A stretch of DNA of 64,000 nt from Paraspadella gotoi (lineage: Eukaryota; Chaetognatha). The position numbers and the translations under genes are program-made. The notes under the pieces were generated by a model, which searched no databases, was not told where the DNA came from, and saw nothing but the letters and a program-made list of their open reading frames with translations. The DNA lies in contig CM119265.1 in NCBI GenBank assembly GCA_051294375.1, forward strand, positions 6,829,489 through 6,893,488, in the 5' to 3' direction. Positions 31,601-43,375 of this stretch are shown here, piece by piece; within the stretch, counting starts at the first letter, position 1, and the number at the start of each line of letters is the position of its first letter.

Positions 31601-34600
31601 GTGCTACAGCGGGAATGGTTTACTTAGCATCAAAGCTGGCAACTTTCCCGCGCATCAGCAGAAGTTACAAGGCTTCGTAGTAGGTTTCGCTGGCTCCAAG
31701 ATCTTTTGTCTTCACATATACTCCATGACAACAGTCGAAGTTCCTCAGGTAAACGACGAAATGTTTAATAGCTCTTTAAGTCCAAATTTGAGTTAAAAGC
31801 GCGACTTGTGTCTTTAGTCAGCGGCCATGTACCAATATTTGGAGAAGCAAAACTTCGAGAACGCCTACCGCGTCGCCTGCATGGGAATCACGGAGGGAGA
31901 TTGGGAGTCCCTCGCTCACGAGGCGCTCGTCGGTATGGATATCTCCACCGCCAAGAAGGCCTTCACCAGAATCAGGGATTTGAGGTCAGCAGATGAGATG
32001 CGTTTAAAAATTATAATCATCAACTATGGCAACAGCCGGGTTGCCTGTGATGCCCATTTGGATGGGGCTTCTCACTGTTGGCTGTAGAGGCTACCGACAC
32101 TCATTGATGCCTCCTGTCACCGGCGCGGTAACCCTAGGACGGTCTCGCTTTGCCAACACAGGGAAGTCATGAGGACTGTGGAAGGAACGTAACGCTTGGG
32201 ATGGTGCGTTTCCCCTCTTAGCCAATGGGATTGCCTAACGATGGTGGATGTGAGGCTGTGTGATATACCGCCACACGTTTTAATTCACGTCTGTTGATCT
32301 CTTGCATTGCAGGTATTTAGAATTGATCCACAGCATCGAAGAGAGGCAACGGCGAAGCGATTCGAATGATCCCGCATTGTTTTTGGCTGACATTGCAGCT
32401 TACAGAGGTACGAATCATAAAATTTTGTTTTAACATCTTTTGACATTGTATTCTGTTTAATTAATTTAGGAAAATTCGCCGAGGCTGCTCGATTGTACAA
32501 GAAAGGGGGTCGAGCTACGAACGCTATGCACATGTACTCCGATTTGAGAATGTTTGAGCAAGCTAAAGATTTCATGGACAGTGGCGATCCTAGCGATAAG
32601 AAAATGCTCATAACCAAACAGGTTGGCTGCATGGATATTTTTAATTTAAGAAAGTCATTTTTTTTCTGACGACGGTTTTAAATTACAGGCGGAATGGGCA
32701 TCGAATATCAACGAGCCGAAAGCCGCAGCAGAAATGTATGTTTCGGCCGGAGAATATGTCAAAGCCATTGAGATCATGGGAAAGCATGGCTGGGGAGATA
32801 TGCTGCTCGACATCGCAAGAAAGCTCGACAAGGTCTGATCTTATGGGGATCCAATTTAAAAATGCCATTTTTGAAGAAATTAAATTTTATACCGAAGGCC
32901 GACACGGAAACTCTGAATCTTTGTGCCGACCATTTCAAACGTCTCAATCAAGTTCATTACGCGGCGGAGGTCTACAACAAAACTGGCGACAAGAAGTAAA
33001 ACATCTTATTTTTCGATTCTAGAGGGAAAGATTTCTTGACAACTTTTTTTAAAAATCAGAGCCTTAGTGGATCTTTACATCAAGTTCCGGAGTTGGGAAG
33101 ACGCGTTTACTCTGGTCGAACTTCACCCAGAGTTCAAAGACGACGTCTACGTCCCTTACGCCAATTGGTTGGCGGAGAACGACCGTTTCGAAGAGGCGCA
33201 AAAGGCCTTCCATAAGGCCGGTCGCCAAGACGACGCCGTCCGCGTCCTCGAACAACTCACCACTAACGCCGTCTCAGAATGCCGTTTTTCCGACGCAGGT
33301 TCGCGTCTATTCCTTCTTTGTATTGTGGTTGTTTTGGTAACTATTTGTCTTATTCTTATTCTGTCCAGGATATTACTACTGGCTCCTTTCTATGCAATGC
33401 CTCGACATTGCGCGGGAGGACGAGACTAAGAGAGAAGTTATGTTAAGCAAGTTTAGTAAATATCAATTAAACGCGGATATGTACTACGTATATCATCACA
33501 TTCATAGGTTTGAATGCTAAAAAATTCCATACAATGATAAAAAAAATTGTTCCAACTCATTCAACGTATTTTTGTTTTATAAATTATATTTTTAGGTACA
33601 CCGAAGAGCCGTTTACTTTTCTCCAGCCCGACTGTCTGTTCAACATGGCCAGATATTTGATGCATGCTATGCTCAAGGAATCCCCACCAGGCATTTCCAA
33701 GTTCTACACATTGTACACTTTGGCCAAGCAAAGTAGAAATCTCAACGCTTTCAAGTTGGCTAGATCCACTTTCGAAAAATTGCAAGCTTTTTCCGTCCCG
33801 CCGCGTTACCAGGAACTCATTGACCTCGGTTCGATCACCATACGATCCAAGCCATTTCATGATGCAGGTAAAAGAAAAATAAATAAAATTTTACTATCAC
33901 GATTCGTACATAAAAATTTTTTTCCCCCACGCAGAGGATCTTCAACCGATGTGCTATCGATGTCAAACTACCAATCCGTTGCTGAACAACAATCACGGAA
34001 ATAATTGTATCAACTGCGGTCAACCCACCGTCAATTCTTTCATATCCTTCGAGGTTCTTCCCCTCGTAGAATTCGTTTTGGAGAAGGGGATATCGGACGC
34101 GGAAGCTTTGTCCCTCTTAGAAACTGGTAGAGCTCGTTCTTTTATTATTATTTGAAAATGTTATCTATTATTGACAAGATAATACATACCTGAACCCTCT
34201 TTAATCGCTCCTCAGAATCCCCGCGTTCAAAACTAACCAAGGGCGGAGGTTGGCGAGAAACTAACAGTGGTGATGTTCAGACTATGCGTTTCGACGCTCC
34301 TTCGGGTGGAAATGGGGATCCTGGGGCGAATGAAGACCCTTTCAGTCGGCGATTTCTCTCTTTTTCCGGCGACCACACCGGTGGGTACCTTAAAAAACCA
34401 CCTTAGAAAATATTTTTTTAAATGTTTCAGCAAGGTCTGTTCTATATTTTTTGAGGCTCTTCCGAATTTCAACCGATCACCGTGGGACGTGAGGCGCTGG
34501 TTGATATGGATCGAGTGAATGTTATCGTTTGTAAGTGGGCGGCACCACTTCGCTGGCGTTGGTACCGAAACATCGTTCCCGACATCGGAGTCACCCAATG

Positions 34601-34703
34601 CGACTCGTGTAACCGTCTCTTTCACACCGAAGACTTCGAACTAAAGTGTCTTCAGCTCGGACACTGTCCGTTTTGCAAAAAGAAGGCGACCCTTGGCGAG
34701 TGA
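28683..34703 (+). CDS. IFT122: Intraflagellar transport protein 122, 21 exons
   Basis: Subunit of the IFT-A complex, which drives retrograde transport and receptor entry in cilia. Exons as I place them: 28683-28762, 28827-28975, 29064-29242, 29318-29453, 29604-29792, 29855-30059, 30123-30249, 30317-30450, 31153-31447, 31551-31748, 31818-31984, 32313-32407, 32470-32621, 32689-32832, 32898-32995, 33060-33298, 33369-33507, 33596-33867, 33935-34126, 34216-34380 and 34456-34703. All are GT-AG and in phase. N-terminal WD40 propellers ([36 protein letters not shown]) are followed by TPR-like repeats ([19 protein letters not shown]) and C-terminal zinc-like cysteines ([29 protein letters not shown]). 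Intron 8 contains a hAT-type MITE and intron 11 a GC-rich structured block. The gene implies a ciliated or flagellated organism. Confidence 0.95.
30522..31112. mobile_element. hAT-type MITE, copy 1 (591 bases)
   Basis: In IFT122 intron 8. Ends are inverted repeats TAAGGCGTAGTRAAA, flanked by a perfect 8-base duplication ACGGTTAA (30514-30521 and 31113-31120). The interior is itself a long imperfect hairpin around 30750-30930 (both arms share TTAACCCACTTAATG-type text). No coding frame. An 8-base duplication with this end sequence fits hAT transposons. Confidence 0.85.
32029..32280 (+). ncRNA. Candidate structured RNA (or composite repeat) in IFT122 intron 11
   Basis: A block much richer in GC than other introns here. 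It can fold into a row of hairpins: ACAGCC/GGCTGT (32032-32037 with 32080-32085) enclosing GTGA/TCAC and GCCCAT/ATGGGGC; GAGGC/GCCTC; CACAG/CTGTG; AACGC/GCGTT; and GGTGG/CCGCC at the end. It ends shortly before CACACG. This could be an intron-hosted small RNA or a structured repeat. I cannot assign it to a known RNA class. Confidence 0.35.
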
Positions 34704-35242
34704 ACAGCCACTTAGTTCTTTTAGCACATTGCGGGATTTGCACGGTGTAGTAAGTCGCAAGTGTTCCGGAAGCGAACCGAAAAAAAAAAGAAACATTCCG
34801 TCCATTCAATATCTCGGAAGCACTTGACTCTGTGTATACCTATTGAACACACAACACTTTGTCTTTCTATCTCACACCTTCATTCTATTTTTCGTTTTAA
34901 AATAAGGTTATACGTACGCTATTTTTTTTTTTATTTTTTTTTTATTAATACCAACACATTCCGTCCTTTTTTAAACTAAAAAATGTATATTACGCATATG
35001 CCTTAAGACAGCGATTAAATTTTGAAATGTTTAAAAAAATTTTAAGTTTAAAGTTGTACCGAGTGACTAAAATTCTCAGCATTCTTTTTACCTATTTATT
35101 GCCTTTTAAATATACAAGAATAAATGCATAAAACCTTATTTATTTTTATTCTTACCAGATTACGGGATTTTAAACATTTTCTGAAAAAGAGAACTTGTTG
35201 CACGACTGATCCCCAAATTCCTCAATTTTTTCTTCCCCAAAA
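34704..35242. other. IFT122-TM2D1 gap
   Basis: A 539-base AT-rich spacer. No gene or repeat recognised. TTATTCTTACCAG ends at 35158, 84 bases before the TM2D1 start. Confidence 0.5.
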
Positions 35243-38200
35243 ATGTTCGTTTTTGCACGACATTGTCACAGACTCTTCATTTATTTGATATCGTTATCTT
35301 GCATCATTGACGGTCAGAACGCTGCTCAAAAACTCCAGCCCTGTAACCGTTTGCTTCCCGGCCAGTATCTTTGTCGTCCGCCAGAGATCGATGCTGGTAG
35401 GTTTTTGGTTGGTGTTGATTGTTGACTCACCGCGTCCCGACGTATTCAGTATCTGCGACTTCATTAATAAGTTTGTCATTGACGTCATTTTATTTATCCA
35501 GCTGGTCGCGTATTTCAATATTTTACTACACTGCGGCGCAAAAAAAAAGACACTTGGTAGCTTTAAATACACCACTATTTTTTTTTTAATTTTAAGAAAA
35601 TATATATGAAAAGTATAGCTCTTTTAAAGAGCTGTCGATTGGTGCAAGAAAAATTTGAATCGGTTCAATCAGTAGAATATAGCAAGACTTTAAAGTCGGA
35701 GTCTCAAAACAGAATTGGGAAAAAGTGATTTCCAAAGTTTAGTATTGATGACATTTACAATATAGAATTGCTTTTATTGCTTTTACTTTATTATTAAAAG
35801 ATTGTTTTTCTAAATAGTTTCCCTACTTATTTTAATTTGATTTAGGTTGAAAATGGTTGACACCTATCCTTACAGATATTTGATCCTGAATTTGTTCAGC
35901 TAATTTCATATTATAAATATGAAATTGGTACAACCAATATAAAAATTATCCATTCATTTAATAAATAAGCTATCTTGCCCCTGACTTTGGACAGGCTTTG
36001 GTGGTTTAAGGCCTCCATCACTCTTACAAGATAATGACATAGCAGGTCCCTGCAAGCTTTCAATCAAGACTCTCTCACAGTCTCGTTTATTCACTCCCAG
36101 AGTACCTGGCTTCCCTATCAATGAAGTGGTATAATATTCAAAGAATGTTTCAATTGTATGAAAAGACCACTCCCTTATATTATAATAAGGAAAAGTTAGA
36201 GACTCTTCTTGATTAAAATGAATTTATTCTCGTCAGATGTTTTGTACCAATTGACTGACGTCCTATAACTTTCGAACGCTTCGAAAGCTTTGATCGATGT
36301 TAATGGGACCTGGACCAATCGCTTTGTTTTATGTTTCTATATCTCAGTGAAATTCATCCATCCAATATAGTTTTTTCAGTGTGAAAGAAGTGTCTTCTTT
36401 TTTTTGCGCCTCAGTGTATGTATTTGTCTCTTCTTTGGAATTTTATTGAATTGTTGACGTAATCTTAAATAAATATAAATTCGACGCGAGTATCCGCGAG
36501 CATGCGACAATTGTCATCACTGACACCCCAAACCTTCAGCGACGCAGCAACCCGTCGGTTGTACGGACAATGTGGCCCTCGTGTCCTGCTACCCGGCGCC
36601 TAGCATCTCGTGTTGCCGAGACACATCTTCTTCCGGCGACTGCGTCGACGTTTTCACCCAAATCTCCCGATCGGAATCGGACGTCGCTGGCGACGTCAGC
36701 CTCCCTCTCAATTTTACGGACGCCTTCGAGAGGAAAATTCCGTGTGTGTCAACCGAAGGACATCGCTTCGAAACCGCGCTCCTTCTCTCCGTATTTCTCG
36801 GTTAGTGATCGAGACTCGAAAATTTAAGCCGGAGACAAATAAGGGTTTTCTGCTTATTAGGTCAAACGAACCTTTTATTTTTTTGCACTTGGTAAGAAAC
36901 AATACTTCTCAAGATTTTTTGAATAGCGAGCTGAGCAGGGCGATCTTTGCTTTTTTTTTTGCGAGTAAACTTTTCTTCTCCTCCGAGACATTTGTCGGCC
37001 TTCCACCCAGCGCTGCTTTTAAAAAAATTCGTATCACTATTATTAAAAAAGATAAAACAAATTATCGTTTATTTTTGTTTTCTCTGTCTTTATACCAAAT
37101 GAAAGGACCGCTGTTGGACTCAAATCATCACCGCTATCCAACTAATTTTATATACATTAGACTTCATATTAGAAAATGTGTAACTCTCGCTCTTTCCCCT
37201 TTTCGAACCGAGAATCGGTTCTGACCAAATCATTAAACAAATATGATACCATTTTGCGTACAGTATCCCAATGGCCGTACAAATGGGACTATCGAGGCGA
37301 TTTTCAATATTTTACCCCTGAGCTATGATACAGGGGTCACCCCAGGGGGACAAAAAATGACAATGTTTTTTTCAAGAAAATGGTATCATTTGCATTGTCT
37401 CAACTTTGTAGAAAAACCATTTTAAAACGAATTTTAAAAAATGTAAATTTATTTTTCTTCTTTTGAACATTGTTAGTCCATAATTTTAGATCTCAGTTTT
37501 GCTCCCCTAACGGAAGTTGGCATGAACCTCCTATGTTCATGATCCTGGAAATAGAGCAAAAATTGGTTTTTAACAATAATAGATTTACTTTTCAGGACAA
37601 ATAAACGTTTCTGCAACTATTTAGGATAAAAAAAGTTTGAGCAAACAATGTCGGATCTGCCTACGATAATTAAGCGGTAATCAGCAAATCAGATGATAAA
37701 TCACGATAATTCTTTCAATTTGTGATCCTACCTGATCATAACAGATCCTACCGTACCAAACCAATATATTCTTTAACTTGCATCATATTTTCAAATGACA
37801 TCATTTTTTCACGTTAATTAATTAATTAAACCATTTATGAGCGAGCATGAATAATAAAAATTCAAGTCAAATTTACTATAGTTTTTTCCATGCAAACTCA
37901 TTTCCACTTCTCCACTTTCTTACCCACACAAAATATTATATCTCAATCTATCCAATTGTTTATTTAGATTAATTAGATTAATTATGGGTTTAAAATAGTA
38001 AAAAGATTCGAGTAAATGTAAATGTTTTTTCCATTTAAATTAATTTCCATTCGTACGATTCCATCAAAACTTTATATCCAGCTTCGTCACACACTTTCCT
38101 ACCATTACACAAAATTTCATTTCAATCTATCCATCCAATTATGATTAATTAGAATAATTATAAGTTAAAATTAGTAAAAAGATTCAAGTAAATGTGACTT

Positions 38201-39513
38201 AGGTTTTTTTCCATTTAAACTCTTTTCCACTCACACGATTACATCGAAACTTTATATTCAATTCAATCACACAATTTCCTACCCACACACAAAATTTAAT
38301 TTCAATCCATCAATCCAATCACGAGTAATTGGAGTTTTTTACTAAGGTGGGACGGCCGGACGGACATAGTTTTTTGGCATAATTTATCACAATTCGATGT
38401 CCTGACATGATTTAAGTGAATACCCGATAAGATTGTGGGGGCTGACCGACTAAGTGAATTATATAGTCGGAATTTGTTCATAAGCAAATCCGACTAAAAA
38501 TTAAAAAAATTTGGAAAAAAAATTTGTCCATTTTTAGCCCACCTAGGCTGACCTACCTTTTAAGGGCCCATATTTCGGGGTCATAGGTCAAATTTAAAAA
38601 ATCTCATTTTTATTGCCCTGTAGTTACAAGTTCATGCATAATTTCATCATTGTCGGTCTAGTACCTTGTTTGATCGGAACCGATTCTCGGTTCGAAAAAA
38701 CGAAAGGGCATTTTCTAATATGAAGCCTTCTGTATTTAGATTAACTGAAATTAGTATTATATTTTTACTCGCGAGGTCTTCACTATTTTGTATACCGACT
38801 AATTTCTTCCTTCGTAGTTCGGTATTATTTTTCTGATTTATTTTTTTCTACGACTGCATCCACTAATTTCTCTTCTCGATAATCATTCTTTAAGTATGCT
38901 TTAGGGGGCCCCCACCTTGCCAACGTCTTAGCCTTTTTTTCTCTCAGTCGGTGAAAGTTCACTCGATCCTTTTGTCGGTTGAACGAGTCCCCATCGTCTC
39001 AAATCGGAGAGGAGTAAAAAAAAATAATCGAATCCGAAAACAAATATATACGTAGTCGAGTTGAAAATAGTCTTCTTCTGAGATGGGGAGAAGACGGAAA
39101 GAGTCGAAATGTTTCTTAAAGACTCCTGATAAATCAAAAAAACGTTTCATTTTTTCGCTTTATTTCTCCGTTTTAACTTATGCGAATTGCTTTTATACTC
39201 GACTCGATTTATTATCGTTGTCCCTTTCCCCCCCTTTTCCCTTCCGCCCCCCCATCTCCCTCCTTCCGATTTTCCTCTTCTAGGCATGTTCGGCGCGGAT
39301 AGGTTTTACCTCGGCTATCCTGCGCTCGGTCTGATCAAGTTCTGTACTCTGGGATTCTTTTTCCTAGGTCAGTTGATCGACGTGATCCTGATCGCGACGC
39401 AGGTTGTCGGGCCGGCCAGCGGCAAGGGATACGTTATTGATTTTTACGGACCAAAACTGAGCCGTCTTGAAGTGAACGAACTCACCTATTTCTACGCCGA
39501 CTACGAAAACTAA
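35243..39513 (+). CDS. TM2D1: TM2 domain-containing protein 1
   Basis: Membrane protein of the TM2D family, linked to Notch signalling through the Drosophila homologues. Exons 35243-35396, 36540-36800 and 39284-39513 give 214 residues. A signal peptide (first 24 residues) is followed by a cysteine-rich ectodomain, with GQYLCRPPEIDA joining TQQPVGCTDN across intron 1 and CYPAPSISC typical of TM2D1. The TM2 domain is LLSVFLGMFGADRFYLGYPA and onward, with the DRF motif between two helices, then the conserved tail GYVIDFYGPKLSRL. Introns are large, 1,143 and 2,483 bases, and each contains a TA-flanked inverted-repeat element. Confidence 0.93.
35529..36416. mobile_element. TA-flanked TIR element in TM2D1 intron 1 (888 bases)
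   Basis: Ends are inverted repeats CACTGMGGCGCAAAAAAAA with further matches to GACACTT, and TA on both sides (35527-35528, 36417-36418). No transposase frame is seen. A 50-60 base interior stretch (about 35925-35984) recurs in inverse orientation at 40611-40670. Confidence 0.75.
37155..38732. mobile_element. TA-flanked TIR element in TM2D1 intron 2 (1,578 bases)
   Basis: Imperfect terminal repeats of about 65 bases share GCTTCATATTAGAAAATG-type text near the tips and TTCGAACCGAGAATCGGTTC at the inner side; TA flanks both ends (37153-37154, 38733-38734). The tip CAGAAGGCTTC is that of the MBOAT7 intron element, and both have interior text like ATCGAGGCGA next to a CCCCAGGG run, so they are one family. 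Interior has no intact coding frame. Confidence 0.72.
38270..38505 (+). repeat. Interspersed repeat R2, copy 1
   Basis: Matches 41690-41955 on the same strand: CCTACCCACAC, AATTTCATT-type text, AAGGTGGGACGG, GAATACCCGATA-type text and AGATCCGACTAAAAA. Weaker partial units with the same TTTCAATCTATCCATCC motif lie at 37915 and 38093, suggesting a short tandem history. Confidence 0.65.
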
Positions 39514-39527
39514 ATGATCACGAGTAG

Positions 39528-39617
39528 CGCTCTATTTCTTTCTCTCTATTTCTTTCTCTCTCTTTCTTTCTCTCTCTCTCTCTCTCTCCCTCTCTCTCTC
39601 TCTCTCCCTCTCTCTCT
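39528..39617 (+). repeat. TCTC/TTTC microsatellite
   Basis: Pyrimidine microsatellite of about 90 bases directly after the TM2D1 stop codon, in its 3'UTR or the gap to MBOAT7. The long frames it creates on both strands are artefacts of low complexity. Confidence 0.9.
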
Positions 39618-39868
39618 GTGGGTGAAAAAAAATTACCCTCAAGCGAGGCCGCGAATGTGTATGCCCTTTGCCTTGGATGTTGAACTAATAAAATTAATTG
39701 GTCCTTCGCTGCGCGATGATACATTTTTTTTTTTTTTTTTCATTTGAGTTTCGATTTTTTTTCATTTCGTTCAGGGTAGTAACTCACTTTTTTTTTGCTC
39801 GGTTACAAAAAAATTTCAAAAAAGGGGGGGGAACCAAATTAAAAAAAAAAAAAAAAAACAAACTAAAA

Positions 39869-42800
39869 ATGAGGTTCTCTTCGGAAGAGGGTCAACCTCT
39901 CGCGAACCCTTCATCCCTCGTCTTTTTCCGCTCCGACGAGGGTCTTTACCTCCTCGTCCTCTTCCTCTCCTTGGGGGCGGGATTCGCGATACGTCGGATC
40001 GCGGACGGACCACGCAAAGGAATCGTCGCTTCCCTCTCTGGTTTCGCGTTGATCCTCGGACTCTGCGGTGCCGACGCTCTTTACTCCCTGGTGGCGGCGG
40101 CGATCAACACCGTCGTCGTTCGGCGCTGCGGGCGGCGCCGTCACGTCGCCAGCTTCCTTTTCGCCTTTGCATTTTTGGGCGCCTTTCGATGCGCCGACAG
40201 ATTTGGACTACCGACGCCTCGTCCCCTTGCCAACGCCGTGCAACTTGTTTTAACGCTAAAGATGGTCGCTTTGGCTTTCGAAGGTGATTTGAATGTTTGT
40301 TATTGACTTTAGATATTATTAATTTTTTGGGTTATCAATCGCTCAAGGCGGATATATTTTTAGCTTGGTTTAGATTTTCATCGGCATGAAATTGAAGCGA
40401 TGAGCATTTACTGTTTATAATTTGTAACTAACTTTTTAAACTGTGGCTGTAGCATGATGAGTTTGTCCAACAACACCTCTCAGCCAATCCCCGTTGGGGT
40501 TTAAATCCTGAATTCGATTCTTTTGATTGGCAAAACAAAATTGTGGCCGAAAGCGGGAAGTCGGGGTTCTTGTGTGATTACGCGTACGGAAGATACTTTT
40601 ATTATATTATATAGATAGCTTATTTATTAAATGAATGGATAATTTTTATATTGGTTGTACCAATTTCATACTAAATAGTGACGAATAAATATTGTTAATG
40701 CTACAATTTAAAAGAAAAAAATTTTTTTTTTTATGAATCGATCGTGGGATAATTTTTAAAAAAATTACGTTAAAAGATTTCACATTCGTCTTCGCGATTT
40801 CGAGATTAACAACGACCAGATGAAACGCTAAATCGAAGAAGAATTCTGTGATATTATCTCCTAAGTTAAACAATTTTATTATCCGAATTAAATTAATTGA
40901 AGGTGACGGTCGAAAGAGAGTAAACGAAAGATGAGAAATTATTGGGACGGACGTGAGTGTTCGAAATATTGAAGTTGCAGCGATGAATAAAGAGCGAGGT
41001 AAAGCTTCGGAAGAAAAGTAATTTCGTCTCTATTGTCGATATCTCCTCTTATCTCAAACTTGAATCGGCCAACATTTTCTGTTTCTCTCTTACAAGTTAT
41101 ACTCCGCTTCTAGACTGGCTATAAATTAAAAAAACAATAAGATACTTTTTAGTCGGTCTGTCTGATAGAACATGAAATATTTTACAAAATTTAAATAGAA
41201 TATTATTCGATTATCAATATCATATAGGTAGAGCCAAACTTTGTCAATGGGATGGGTCAGAATTTTTTTGGGGAACCTTCCCAACTTCATACATTTCTGA
41301 GAAAGCTTTCAATGGACCAAAATTTTCTAAAATGGCTAGAAGCACTAGTAATTAACTTTTGAATATTTATTTAATATTTATAGATAGGAAATGTCAAAAA
41401 AATTTATTTTTATTTTTAAAAGCAGATTCAGATAGCTTATAAAAAGTTGTCTACACAAAGTATAATTCTTTTTTCAATATTTTGATGATAAGTTGGTTAA
41501 AATTGAGAAAAACCTGAAAAAATCATCATCATCCGATCATTTTAGCAGTTTTTTTTGTTGTTTTTTTTTTCAGTAATAAAACATCAAAATTTAAAAAAGT
41601 TGTAATTACATATTTTGCTTAACTTTTTGATCTCTATCAGAATCAATTAAAAAAACTTAAAATATCTAAAAAAATTTTTTAAAATCACACACTTCCCTAC
41701 CCACACAAAATTTCATTCCAATCCATCCCTGCAATCACGAATAATTGCTAAGGTGGGACGGACGGACATCGTTTTTTTGTTTTTTTTTGGCATTTTTTTT
41801 TATAATTTATTATATTTCTATATTTTGATATGATATATGTGAATGCCCGACACGATTGAGGGGGCGGACCGACGGGCCGACAAAGTGAATTATAGATTAT
41901 TATATTATTATTATTATTATTATTATAGATTATAGCAGATCCGACTAAAAAAATTGTATTTTGTTAACAAACAACGATTTTTCACATTATAACAAACTGA
42001 AAATCATTTAAATCGCGCTGATGAAGACTTACAAATAAGTCGAAACATGTCCGTTATAAATGATTAAATTAGTAAGCAAATATGTTCTTCCCTCATTCCA
42101 GTTAATGACGCCCACGAAGCTAAGGCGATAATTGAATCCGTGGGCTTCGAGGACAAGGCCGTCCTGATTCGGCTCGAACGTTTGCGTCGAGTCGGGGATC
42201 CAACCTGGCTTCAATCTTTCGGCTATTACTTTTGCTACGTTGGCGTCTTCACTGGACCCTTCTTCAAATACGGGACTTATCTCGACTGGCTCGACGATTC
42301 GGATCGAATTCGAAGCCTTTCGACCTTGCCGTTTCTTTTGCGAAATCTCGCCCCGCTTCCCGCCGTCGCCGTCGTCCATCTGGTGACGAAGATATATTTT
42401 CCGCTCGATCACGTTGATACGCCATCGTTTGCTGCTGAGCCGTTTTGGCGAAGAGTGTTTTACATGGTCCCGACGTTTATCGTGTTTAGAACCCGAATGT
42501 ACGTTGCCTGGCTTTTGGCAGAGTGCGTCGCTATCGCTGGTGAGTTACCTCAATCAGAAATATTGAAAGAAATACAGAAGGCTTCATATTATAAAATGAG
42601 GTACCCCTTTTTTGTGACCAGAACACGTTCGGAGAAAACTATTTTACTCTTCCACAAAAACGTATTTATTTAACGTATTTATTTCCACAAAAATATTAGT
42701 TTTCCTTAAGTTTCAGCTTCATGAACATCAGCGGTTCGCGTCAGATTTGGAATAATTCGGGAAAATAGAGCGAAAAACGATTAACCATGCATCTTCAAAC

Positions 42801-43340
42801 ACCAATTAATTAGAAAAAAATTTATTAATTTAAGTTTTAAAAAAGATTTTTATATGTTTAAGACATCGATGAACCTGATTCTACTGAAAAAATATTATAA
42901 TTAAAAAAACAAATTTTTAGCATTTTTTGGCCCCCCGGGGTCCAGCCCCAGGGCCCTGTTTCTCTTGTCAGGGGTTGAATATTAAAATTCGCCTCGATAG
43001 TTTCATTTATATCGTCATTAGAACTCTAAATGTAAAATTTCATGAAATTCGATCCGATAGTTTGGTGGGAACAGATTCTGGTCACAAAAAAGGGGTACCT
43101 CATTTTATAATATGAAGCCTTCTGTACACTATTTTAATTAAAATTTTAATTCGTCTTCCTCGTCTTTCAGTTTAAAGTAAAGTGAAAAAGGCAGTCAAAA
43201 TAAAGAGGGATCCGAAGGGATCCTGAGGCAAAGAGAGTGCATAATCCTGAAACGGACAGACGATTGTTCTGTAACTGGAAAAAGTACTTGTAATTTTGCA
43301 GTTAAAATGAGTCTCTCTCTATCTCTTTCCTTTTTCTCTC

Positions 43341-43375
<35 letters not shown>

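Noticed and set aside
39518-39747. Protein frames across the TCTC microsatellite on both strands
   Set aside because: Low-complexity Ser/Leu or Arg/Glu runs created by the simple repeat.
40440-40600. tRNA or tRNA-derived gene in MBOAT7 intron 1
   Set aside because: GGTTTAAATCC resembles a B box, but there is no cloverleaf: the bases before it form their own hairpin and no acceptor stem pairs.
35925-40672. A 4.7 kb transposon bounded by the inverted 50-60 base match
   Set aside because: It would span TM2D1 exons and the start of MBOAT7, and the left copy lies inside a smaller, well-bounded element; two fragments of one family explain it better.
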